A stretch of 64,000 nucleotides of DNA from an uncultured Bacteroides sp. (GTDB lineage Bacteria; Bacteroidota; Bacteroidia; Bacteroidales; Bacteroidaceae). The stretch lies in contig CASFGA010000008.1 in assembly GCA_949294185.1 (NCBI GenBank), forward strand, positions 1-64,000, given 5' to 3'. Below the pieces are notes generated by a model that saw nothing but the letters and a program-made list of their open reading frames with translations, was not told the origin of the DNA and did not search any database. Positions 52,128 to 60,485 of this stretch are shown piece after piece (the first letter of the stretch is position 1; every line of letters begins with the position of its first letter). The translations under genes and the position numbers were made by a program.

Positions 52128-54536
52128 TTAATGGTTTCCTTCAAAAGGGATATATTCATCCCATAGTTTTAAGGAGTGCAGATAGCCGCTGAACGGCCAT
52201 TCATTTTCCGCATTGCGTCCCAAAGTTACGAATTGTATCGGTTTTACCAATATTTTGATGTCTTTATTACTGATAAGTTGTCCGTTGATGTACACTTTTT
52301 CTATTCGTCCGTCAAAAGACACATAGACATGCTGCCATTTTCCCGCTAATGTATGGGCATCCTTATAGCCGACATCTTCATACCATCCATAGTGATTCAT
52401 CATGCCGCACCGAGGCTCCGTCCCGTTTACAAGCATGATTTTTTCCAGTTCGTCGTGGCTGCTTGTAAAGTCTGCTATACATTCGTTTTCTGCCAGTTCG
52501 GGATTAAGTATCCATGCTTCTAATGTATAGGGCGCATTGTCGAGCAAAGTGGCAGGCAGCGGGAAGTTGGAACGGAAATATTGCTTTCCGTCGAACCGGA
52601 AAGCCTTTTTGCCCTGCTGTTCTTTCACGACAACGGGTTCGGATTGAACTTCAAATCCGCCTTTGATTCCCAGATTTGGAATGTATTCTACAGTATCTCC
52701 TGCGGCGAAGCTGTCGGCATTGAGCGATACGACAAGACCTTGCTTGTCTTTTGCTGCGGCAGGCAGACGCACCAAATCTGTCTTCGTGTCATATTCCTTT
52801 TCAGCTTCTTCCTGTTTCCAGTTGTAATATCGGAAATTGGTCAGGGTCAAAATTTTTTCTCCCGCTTCAATACGGATTTTTCCTCGGGTCAAATAGGGGT
52901 CTGCATTGGCCGAAGCCCATTTATTGTCCTGGTATATCCATACAGTTGCCGTATGCGCCTGTTCGGGGTTCAGCACCGGCGAAGAATATTCAAGTATCGT
53001 GCCGGGTGCGAGCGTAATGGCTTCTTGTCCGTCAATGCGGTGGCGGGTGATTTGTCCTGCCTTTAACCGGAAAGAGCCGCCCAGCATCCCTCCGTTGTTC
53101 TTCCATTCTGTGCCGTTCCAGTCAGCTCCTGAGAGTCCCATCCATAGTTGGGGTGAGGAAGTTTCATAGTTCCCGAATACTTTTATGTTCCACAAAGCTC
53201 CGGCAAAGCCGTTTTTCTGCGAGCCGGTTGTGGTAAGGCGCACATAGCGTGCCTTTGTGTTTCCGAAGTCAACCATAGGGCTTCCTGCCAGATGATTCTC
53301 ACGTTTGTCGGCGAATACAGTCCATTCTTTTCCGTCGGTCGAGGTCTCGATGAGATATTGATAATAGGATGTTCCGTATTCGAATTGAGTCCAGACAGTT
53401 TTGATCGTTTCCGTCCGTTGCAAATCAATTTCAATCCACTCTTGTCCCATAGTACGCGGACGCCAGAGAGTGCCGTTATTGTCGTCCACTGCATATTCGG
53501 GCAGAAAATTCTTGTCATAGTAAGACGAGACTTTCACCGGTTTCCCATAAGCTAAGTTCGGGGAGGTCAGTACGCTTTTTCCTAAGCATCCCACTCCTTT
53601 ATGCGTTCCCTCAATGGGTTGTATCGTTCCGTCCGGATTGAAAATAAGTTTGTCGATGCACAGTTGGCGATGAAATCCGCGGGTAGAATGCGGATTGTCA
53701 TGGCGGTGATAGACAATATAATAATTGTCTCCTTCTTGCAGGATGCTGTGATGCCCCGGTCCGTGGATGGTGCCGTCGGCAGATGTTTTCAAGATAGTGC
53801 CCTTGTAGGTATAAGGCCCTAACGGACTGGTTGCAGTTGCATATTGAACATGATAAGTGCTGTCATGGCAGGAGTCTGATGAATACATAAAATAGTAGAT
53901 TCCGTCCTTTTTCATGACAAAGGGGGCTTCAAAGAAATCGGTTACTTCAGTATTGGGAATCAGCCGAGTTTCTGTAAAACCTTTCAAGTCGGGTGTCATT
54001 TTCCCTGCTCCGCAGCCGAAGCCTTTATAGATGCCCCATGTTCCCCAGTAAAGATATACCGACCCGTCATCATCCACAAAGGTCTGCCCGTCGAGCGTGA
54101 TGGCATTTTCCACAAAACGGTCGGGCACAAGCACAGCTTCACTTTCGCCTAATATGTTTTTCCACGGGCCCCGTGGAGTTTCTGCAATGCCTTCGTAAAG
54201 GTTGCATGGCTGACAGTAAAACAAGCGGTAAGTGCCGTCCGTATGTTTCATTACATCCGGCGCCCATATCCAGTGGCTGTCTGGCCAGTTCATAGGCATG
54301 ATAGTCCAGTTTTCAAAGTCTTTGCTGCACCACACCTGTGACGGACCGAATCCGGCACCACTGCCATCTGTCGTTGCATATATATAATAAATGTCACCGA
54401 ACTTCTTGATGGTAGGGTCGGCGAAGTATCCCGGGATGAATGGATTGCCTGCTCCCGGTGTGTTCCACTTGACCTCCTGTGCTTGGAAGGTCAAGGAAAC
54501 ACCGGCAAACAAAAGAGTATATAAGAGTTTCTTCAT
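52128..54536 (-). CDS. GH43-family glycosidase with CBM-like and LamG-like domains
   Basis: An 802-residue exported protein (signal MKKLLYTLLFAGVSLTFQAQ). The five-bladed propeller covers about residues 28-325 with the base Asp40 (YFADPTI) and the acid Glu203 (FFEAPFVMKKDGIYYF). An F5/8-type C (CBM32-like) domain follows (VSSYYDKNFLPEYAVDDNNGTLWRP, about 330-460), and a C-terminal LamG-like fold (TLEAWILNPELAENE, AGKWQHVYVSFDG, about 600-800). It would act on arabinan, xylan or galactan side chains; the exact bond is unknown. It lies 17 bases from GH97 and 25 from GH127, so all three are one transcript. Confidence 0.88.
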   Translation of the reverse strand: MKKLLYTLLFAGVSLTFQAQEVKWNTPGAGNPFIPGYFADPTIKKFGDIYYIYATTDGSGAGFGPSQVWCSKDFENWTIMPMNWPDSHWIWAPDVMKHTDGTYRLFYCQPCNLYEGIAETPRGPWKNILGESEAVLVPDRFVENAITLDGQTFVDDDGSVYLYWGTWGIYKGFGCGAGKMTPDLKGFTETRLIPNTEVTDFFEAPFVMKKDGIYYFMYSSDSCHDSTYHVQYATATSPLGPYTYKGTILKTSADGTIHGPGHHSILQEGDNYYIVYHRHDNPHSTRGFHRQLCIDKLIFNPDGTIQPIEGTHKGVGCLGKSVLTSPNLAYGKPVKVSSYYDKNFLPEYAVDDNNGTLWRPRTMGQEWIEIDLQRTETIKTVWTQFEYGTSYYQYLIETSTDGKEWTVFADKRENHLAGSPMVDFGNTKARYVRLTTTGSQKNGFAGALWNIKVFGNYETSSPQLWMGLSGADWNGTEWKNNGGMLGGSFRLKAGQITRHRIDGQEAITLAPGTILEYSSPVLNPEQAHTATVWIYQDNKWASANADPYLTRGKIRIEAGEKILTLTNFRYYNWKQEEAEKEYDTKTDLVRLPAAAKDKQGLVVSLNADSFAAGDTVEYIPNLGIKGGFEVQSEPVVVKEQQGKKAFRFDGKQYFRSNFPLPATLLDNAPYTLEAWILNPELAENECIADFTSSHDELEKIMLVNGTEPRCGMMNHYGWYEDVGYKDAHTLAGKWQHVYVSFDGRIEKVYINGQLISNKDIKILVKPIQFVTLGRNAENEWPFSGYLHSLKLWDEYIPFEGNH

Positions 54537-54553
54537 TTGAAATCCGGTTTATA

Positions 54554-57274
54554 TTAGGGATGCACTTTGTTGTATAAAGGCAAATCTATTTCGTAGAAGT
54601 ATTCTTTAAGCAGATTATACATGTCTGGGTCATACGATTTCAGCTTGGTCCGGCGGTTCATGGCGTTATGCACTCCGTTTGCTTTAGCCACATATTGGTT
54701 GCAGTCGAAGAAAGACTGCACGCATTCAGCGAAATACTCTTCTTTGTTGCTGATGCAGTAGGTATCTTTCCACAGTCCTTTCCGGATAGCATTCTGACGG
54801 CAGGCTTCGAGGCGTTCGTTGAAATCCGGTTCTATCTCTGCAATGCCTACCGTATGAATCAGGTGAGAAAACTCGTGCACCATGATGCTTTCTCCTTCAT
54901 AACGGTCTCCCGGCAGAGCCAGAACGTTTTCTTCTCCGAAGCTGGCCGAGAGGGTATCTTCGGGAGCTCCTCCGAATCCGCGTGCCCGTTTGTTCCAAAA
55001 TGCTATATTTTCAGGCGTGTCGCAGATATGAGCGTATTCAGGAAGGTCGCATACCTCTTCATGTTCGCCTAAGATCATGACATGACAGCCTCTTTCTACC
55101 ATGTGCTTCTTCACATCAGGGCGTTTGGCGAGCATCAGCGATACGACTTCGTAAGCTTTCATCAGGGCTTCATCGCGTACTTTTTCTGATGAAACGATGT
55201 ACAGTCCGTCTACCGCCAGATATTTCTTATAGAAATCTGGGATTCCTTTGCCGGCAGGAACGCCGGACGGATGGACATTGCTCATGAATGTACGCTCCAA
55301 TTTGAGCGCAAAGCCGCCTCCTGAGGCCAGATGGAGATTCAGTTTCGTATCGCGGGTTACTGTCATCTTTTCGCAGGAATAGTCTTCAGCCAGCTTTGAT
55401 GCATTGATTCCGTCCTTTATCAGCGTGCAATTATAGGTTTCCCCTTCGCCGAGGAATGAGAAATCGAGAGTAAGGTCACGTTCGTCCCAGTTGGTCATGC
55501 CTCCTACATACCAGTTGATGTCTTTTTTGCGTACACTCACGATATATTTTCCAAGTTCTCCGGCAAGGATAAATGTAGAGTCAACTTCTACCGGAATAGA
55601 GCTGATGAAGTTTACGCATTCTTCTTCATTCGTATAGTTGGTAGGAGCGTCGCAGAGCATGGTAAGCGGAGAGTCGTGAACTATGTAGGCCGCCAACTGA
55701 TGAGCGCGGGTTCCCATGCTCATGGGGGTATAATACATCGGTTTGAAGTCGCGTTTCGTGGCATTTCGCATTGCTCCCGGCGTATAATCGACATAGCCTG
55801 ACATCATGCGGATGTAGGGGAACGTAACATCGTAAAGCGGCATGTTTTTCCCTACTTCGCTCCATTTCACCTCTTCCATGCCGAACACGCTTTCATAGTT
55901 TACCACATTCGGATAGGTACGGTTCAGTCCTGTCGGTTTGTAGATACCGTGATAGTCAAGTATCAGCTTGTATTCGGCTGCTTTTTCGGCGATGCGGTAA
56001 GCCATTTCCACGGCAGTCTGGTCGTCGCGGTCAAGGAAGTCTACCTTGAAGCCCTTGATTCCCATTTCCGAATACTTTTTGCAGGCTTCTTCCAACTGGT
56101 CGTCCAAAACATTGAATACTGTCCATAATATCAGTTCCACCCCTTTGCTTTTTCCGTAAGCTACCAGTTCGGGCAGATTGATGGCGGGAATGGGAGTCAG
56201 CATGTCGCCGCTTTTCGGGTCATACCACCCTTCATCCATCACTACGTATTCCAATCCGTGCTTCGATGCAAAGTCAATATAATATTTATAGGTGTCCATA
56301 TTGATGCCGGAGCTGAACGGAACTCCTTTCAGGTTCCAGTCATTCCACCATTCCCAAGCCACTTGCCCGGGTTTGATCCACGAATAGTCTCCGATACGGT
56401 TGGGTGAAGCCAGTGCATAGACCAGATTGTTGACAGGCATTTCCGTATCGTTTTCCGTAACGGCCAGTATGCGCCACGGATATTCACGTGTTCCCTGAAC
56501 ACGAGCAATATAGTCTTCCGTTTCGGTCACATATTTCTGTTTCCGCCAGGGATAATAGTCAAATTTTTTAGGATAGGGAGCAAAGACTCCTTTCAGGCTG
56601 TTGGTTCCGTCCGGTTTCACGAACATGCCTGGGTAGGCCTCCAGGTCAGATTCCAGAATCGTTACTTTAACCTCACCGCAGTCTATGGTAGCCGGCAGGA
56701 AAGCCAGTTGCTGGCGTGCTTCCGACAAGGGCTTCACTTCATAAGTCGCCTGATAAGCCATAGCCATCGGCTTTTCTTCGTTGGTCGTATAAGGCAGATA
56801 AGCCGTGTAGTTGCCGTTGAAATTGAATTCGGCCGTTTCATTGGTTATGAAGATTTCTTTCTTCTTTCCGGCCGTAGTGTAAAAACGGTAGGCTACTCCT
56901 TCATTGTATACGCGGAAGACCACACCGTAGTCACCTTTCAGCTTCAAGTTCATTTCGTTGCATTCTGAACGAAATGACTTGAAGCGGTAAAAAGGTGATT
57001 CTATTTCCTGAATAACATTCTTTGACTTGGCTGAAGCAATCTTTACCGCCTTCCCGGAGGAAAGTTGCCCGTCAAGTCCAACCAAACCTATTCGATTGTT
57101 TTTTAATATAAGAGAGTTTTTATGATATACAGAGTAAGTAAGCAGGTCGTTGTCCTCGTCCGTCACTTCAATCTTAAGCTGCTTGTCGGGAGATAATATG
57201 GTATAATCTTTTCCGTATGCGGACATGCACGCGGCACATCCAAGAATAAATCCAATAAATAGTGTCTTTTTCAT
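54554..57274 (-). CDS. GH97 glycosidase fused to a C-terminal HExxH metallopeptidase-like domain
   Basis: At 906 residues it is about 240 longer than usual GH97 enzymes. Residues 1-23 are a signal peptide. A GH97 N-terminal beta-sandwich, a TIM barrel (MDEGWYDP near 325, GIKGFKVDFLDRDDQ near 395-410, DYHGIYKPTGLNRTYPN near 435) and a short beta domain end near 640. The Asp in KVDF suggests the retaining, galactosidase-like GH97 branch. After FMSNVHPSG a separate domain starts with HEFSH at 800-804 and EEYFAE (Glu846, Glu850), the zinc set of a gluzincin-like or lethal-factor-like peptidase. Whether that domain cleaves peptides is unknown. First gene of the three-glycosidase operon. Confidence 0.85.
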   Translation of the reverse strand: MKKTLFIGFILGCAACMSAYGKDYTILSPDKQLKIEVTDEDNDLLTYSVYHKNSLILKNNRIGLVGLDGQLSSGKAVKIASAKSKNVIQEIESPFYRFKSFRSECNEMNLKLKGDYGVVFRVYNEGVAYRFYTTAGKKKEIFITNETAEFNFNGNYTAYLPYTTNEEKPMAMAYQATYEVKPLSEARQQLAFLPATIDCGEVKVTILESDLEAYPGMFVKPDGTNSLKGVFAPYPKKFDYYPWRKQKYVTETEDYIARVQGTREYPWRILAVTENDTEMPVNNLVYALASPNRIGDYSWIKPGQVAWEWWNDWNLKGVPFSSGINMDTYKYYIDFASKHGLEYVVMDEGWYDPKSGDMLTPIPAINLPELVAYGKSKGVELILWTVFNVLDDQLEEACKKYSEMGIKGFKVDFLDRDDQTAVEMAYRIAEKAAEYKLILDYHGIYKPTGLNRTYPNVVNYESVFGMEEVKWSEVGKNMPLYDVTFPYIRMMSGYVDYTPGAMRNATKRDFKPMYYTPMSMGTRAHQLAAYIVHDSPLTMLCDAPTNYTNEEECVNFISSIPVEVDSTFILAGELGKYIVSVRKKDINWYVGGMTNWDERDLTLDFSFLGEGETYNCTLIKDGINASKLAEDYSCEKMTVTRDTKLNLHLASGGGFALKLERTFMSNVHPSGVPAGKGIPDFYKKYLAVDGLYIVSSEKVRDEALMKAYEVVSLMLAKRPDVKKHMVERGCHVMILGEHEEVCDLPEYAHICDTPENIAFWNKRARGFGGAPEDTLSASFGEENVLALPGDRYEGESIMVHEFSHLIHTVGIAEIEPDFNERLEACRQNAIRKGLWKDTYCISNKEEYFAECVQSFFDCNQYVAKANGVHNAMNRRTKLKSYDPDMYNLLKEYFYEIDLPLYNKVHP

Positions 57275-57328
57275 GTGCTAATAATGTTATTAAAGGCTCG
57301 TTTGATTTCTGTTTACAAAGCAAAAGAA

Positions 57329-57359
57329 AAGACTTCTATTTGGGTGCAATAGAAGTCTT
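57329..57359 (-). terminator. Terminator after the TapB-like gene, or attenuator ahead of GH97
   Basis: AAGACTTCTATT pairs perfectly with AATAGAAGTCTT around a 7-base loop, followed on the minus strand by TTTCTTTTG. It lies 125 bases past the TapB-like stop and 55 bases before the GH97 start, so either role is possible. Confidence 0.65.
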
Positions 57360-57483
57360 AAACAATGCGAATATAATCCGAAAAAATGGAGACTGGAGTA
57401 ATTTGGGCTTTTATTGGACGATTTTTGCATTTTCGTGGATTAAAATTGCATGGTCCGAAAGCCGTGGTTCCATTGAATCGGAC

Positions 57484-58194
57484 TTATCGGCCGGTTGTCT
57501 TTTTCACCAGCAGCGTTTTCCCTTCCAGTTCACCTTCCATGTTATAGGTTTCCGATTTTACCAGTCCTGTTCCCTCGGCATACCATTCGGTGACGCGTTG
57601 GTTTGTTGTCTTCAATAAGATTTTTGTACGCTTCAGATATGAAATCTTGATGCAGTGGAACTTTCCGGCTGTGGTGCTTATCTGTTCTTCTCCCATGTAT
57701 GAAGCGCCGGATATGGTGATTTCATTTTTCAGCATGTTGCGGATGAGTTGGTAATGTATGTCGGGCATTGTTTCGCCTGCACCGGCTCCTTTTTTGAGAG
57801 TGAAGGAGTTGTCGCCTTTGAATTTGCGTTCTTCCAGCAGTCTTAAGCGGGCAGCCTCGTTATATTTGTCCGGATCAGAGTCGGATGCTATATATGGCCC
57901 GTACATCAGGTCTTCGGTGCACGTTGAGTTTGTTCCGTCATAACTCCAGTTGAATAGGGTATAGCTGGTGTTGTTCTTGGCCTTTGTCGTTACTATCTTG
58001 TCATGATAGGTGGCGCGAACGGTGTTGTTTTCATGAGTCACGTTTGTTACCGTGATGGTTTCGTCGGAAACGCTTTGTCCCGCTTCATCATAATTCACGT
58101 AATGAAGTTCGCTGCCAGGCGTTGTGCAGAAGTATTGCGCCTGCATGGTATGGCATGCCAGCAGTGCTGCGGTGAGAAAAAATAGCTTTTTCAT
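57484..58194 (-). CDS. TapB-like exported protein
   Basis: A 236-residue protein with a signal peptide (MKKLFFLTAALLACHTMQAQ). The mature part is beta-rich (YFCTTPGSELHYVNYDEAGQ; TTAGKFHCIKISYLKRT; TEWYAEGTGLVKSETYN). This fits the TapB/DUF3108-like family of unknown envelope proteins, in which the TAGKF-CxKI and W-xG-GLVK segments are common. Function unknown. It stands alone with a -7 box TAAGTTTG at 58232-58225. Confidence 0.7.
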   Translation of the reverse strand: MKKLFFLTAALLACHTMQAQYFCTTPGSELHYVNYDEAGQSVSDETITVTNVTHENNTVRATYHDKIVTTKAKNNTSYTLFNWSYDGTNSTCTEDLMYGPYIASDSDPDKYNEAARLRLLEERKFKGDNSFTLKKGAGAGETMPDIHYQLIRNMLKNEITISGASYMGEEQISTTAGKFHCIKISYLKRTKILLKTTNQRVTEWYAEGTGLVKSETYNMEGELEGKTLLVKKTTGR

Positions 58195-58518
58195 GAGTCT
58201 TTTGTTCTTTTATGTAATCTGCTGCAAACTTACGAATTTCTTTTCTTTTGCCTTTAAGGGGGCAGGTAAAAATTTCATTAAAGAGTTTGGCCGGTTTTTG
58301 TGGCATGCTTTTGTTTGGGTCAGGTTGGAAATCTGGTTTTATGCGGTTGGAAATTCGGTTTGGATAGAGCGATACGTTTTTCTTCTTTCGACGGAATGGG
58401 GCGGATTGCGTTATGCGGATGGTTTTGAGTGGCGTTCAAATATCTTTTTGCTGACTGATGCTTACGGTTTCGATTTAAATTGTAACTTTGCCGTCACTTT
58501 GTAAAGCAGACAAGAAGC
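58195..58518. other. Intergenic region with divergent -7 boxes
   Basis: A 324-base gap with no credible gene. It holds a -7 box TAAGTTTG for the TapB-like gene (58232-58225, minus strand) and TAACTTTG for the ABC-F gene (58483-58490). The rest shows nothing recognisable. Confidence 0.5.
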
Positions 58519-60456
58519 ATGATATCGGTAGAAGGACTTAAAGTGGAATTTGGGGTGACTCCCCTCTTCGAAAACGTTTCATTCGTGATAAACAAAAAAG
58601 ACCGTATAGCTCTGGTGGGAAAGAACGGGGCCGGAAAGTCTACATTGCTGAAGATACTGGCCGGTTTGCAGCATCCGACCGAGGGGGTTGTCGCCGTGCA
58701 AAAGGGAGTGACCATCGGTTATCTGCCGCAGGTGATGGTATTGAGCGATACGCGGACGGTGATGGCAGAGGCAGAGATGGCCTTCGATCATATCTTTGAG
58801 TTACAGGATCGCTTGAATAAGATGAATCAGGAACTGGCCGATCGTACGGATTACGACTCGGAAAGCTACCATGAACTGATTGATCGCTTTACGCACGAAA
58901 ACGAACGCTTCCTGATGATGGGAGGCACTAACTATAAAGCGGAAATCGAGCGGACGCTTGTCGGACTGGGTTTTGGCCGCGGTGATTTTGACCGTCCGAC
59001 CTCGGAATTCAGCGGCGGATGGCGTATGCGAATTGAGTTGGCCAAGATCTTGCTGCGCCGTCCTGATGTGTTGCTGCTCGACGAGCCTACCAATCATCTT
59101 GACATTGAAAGTATCCAATGGCTGGAAGGCTTTTTGAAAAACAGTCCGGGTGCAGTCGTACTGGTGAGTCACGACCGTGCTTTCATCAATAATGTCACCA
59201 ATCGGACGATAGAAATCTCGTGCGGACACATTTATGACTATAAGGTAGCCTACGATGAATTTGTGATACTTCGCAAGGAGCGGCGTGAACAGCAGCTCCG
59301 GGCGTATGAAAACCAGCAGAAGGAAATAAAGGATACTGAGGAGTTCATCGAGCGCTTCCGTTATAAGGCGACCAAAGCCGTGCAGGTACAAAGCCGAATC
59401 AAGCAATTGGAGAAGATTGTTCCGATAGAGATAGATGAAGAAGATGTTTCCACGCTTCGTCTGAAGTTTCCTCCCGCCGTCCGTTCGGGAAATTATCCTG
59501 TGATATGTGAGGGAGTGCGCAAGGCATACGGAAGTCATGTAGTGTTTCATGATGTGACGCTCACTATCAACCGCGGAGAGAAAGTTGCTTTCGTCGGGAA
59601 AAACGGCGAAGGAAAGTCTACTTTGGTCAAGTGCATCATGGGTGAGATACCTTACGAAGGCAAGTTGGTTATCGGACATAATGTGCAGATAGGCTATTTC
59701 GCGCAGAATCAGGCGCAGCTGCTCGACGAGAATCAGACTGTATTCGACACGATTGACCAAGTGGCAAAAGGAGATGTCCGGTTGAAGATCCGGGATATCC
59801 TTGGTGCATTCATGTTTGGCGGCGAGGCATCCGACAAAAAGGTAAAGGTGCTTTCCGGGGGAGAGCGCAGTCGCCTGGCTATGATAAGGCTTCTGCTTGA
59901 GCCTGTCAATCTCCTGATTCTGGATGAACCTACCAACCATCTTGATATGCGTTCCAAGGATGTGCTGAAAGATGCCATCCGGGATTTTGACGGTACGGTG
60001 ATAGTCGTTTCCCACGATAGAGAATTTCTTGACGGACTGGTGACAAAAGTTTATGAATTCGGTGGCGGAGTGGTTAGAGAGCATCTTGGAGGCATTTATG
60101 ACTTTTTGCAGAAAAAGAAGATACAGAGTCTGAACGAACTTCAATTGTCTCAATCGCCGACAGTGACGGGCAAAAGGGATGCGGTGGAAGTTGCTAGCGA
60201 GAGCAAGCTCTCTTATGAGGCGAAGAAGGAACAGGCCCGGAAAATCCGTAAACTGGAGAAACAGGTTGCAGATTATGAGGCGGAGATAGAAAGACTGGAG
60301 AAGCAGATGACCGAAGTGGAAGAGAAGATGGCTACTCCCGAGGGGGCGGCCGACATGAAGCTGTATGAGCAGTATGAAGAGCTGAAAAGACAGATGGCGG
60401 ATGCCGAAAACGGATGGGAAGAAGCTTCCATCGAATTGGAAGACTTGAAGGGATAA
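58519..60456 (+). CDS. ABC-F family ATPase
   Basis: The 645-residue protein has two ABC domains on one chain without membrane segments: Walker A GKNGAGKST (34-42) and the signature SGGWRMRIELAKILL in the first, and GKNGEGKST (near 365) with LSGGERSRLAMIRLLL (near 455) in the second. A linker helix pair lies between them and a long charged coiled-coil closes the protein (from about 565). ABC-F proteins act on the ribosome in translation control or antibiotic protection. The Uup/YdiF-like architecture fits best; no resistance role can be read. Confidence 0.93.
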   Translation: MISVEGLKVEFGVTPLFENVSFVINKKDRIALVGKNGAGKSTLLKILAGLQHPTEGVVAVQKGVTIGYLPQVMVLSDTRTVMAEAEMAFDHIFELQDRLNKMNQELADRTDYDSESYHELIDRFTHENERFLMMGGTNYKAEIERTLVGLGFGRGDFDRPTSEFSGGWRMRIELAKILLRRPDVLLLDEPTNHLDIESIQWLEGFLKNSPGAVVLVSHDRAFINNVTNRTIEISCGHIYDYKVAYDEFVILRKERREQQLRAYENQQKEIKDTEEFIERFRYKATKAVQVQSRIKQLEKIVPIEIDEEDVSTLRLKFPPAVRSGNYPVICEGVRKAYGSHVVFHDVTLTINRGEKVAFVGKNGEGKSTLVKCIMGEIPYEGKLVIGHNVQIGYFAQNQAQLLDENQTVFDTIDQVAKGDVRLKIRDILGAFMFGGEASDKKVKVLSGGERSRLAMIRLLLEPVNLLILDEPTNHLDMRSKDVLKDAIRDFDGTVIVVSHDREFLDGLVTKVYEFGGGVVREHLGGIYDFLQKKKIQSLNELQLSQSPTVTGKRDAVEVASESKLSYEAKKEQARKIRKLEKQVADYEAEIERLEKQMTEVEEKMATPEGAADMKLYEQYEELKRQMADAENGWEEASIELEDLKG

Positions 60457-60485
60457 AAAGAACATTGGTTTTTAATTAATATAAT

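Noticed and set aside
52103..52159. Upstream in-frame ATG extending the GH127 protein by 19 residues
   Set aside because: It would overlap the GH43 gene and place extra residues before a normal signal peptide.
58801..60465. A 554-codon ORF antisense to the ABC-F gene
   Set aside because: It mirrors a well-supported gene with intact Walker and signature motifs. It has no recognisable domain and no promoter of its own.
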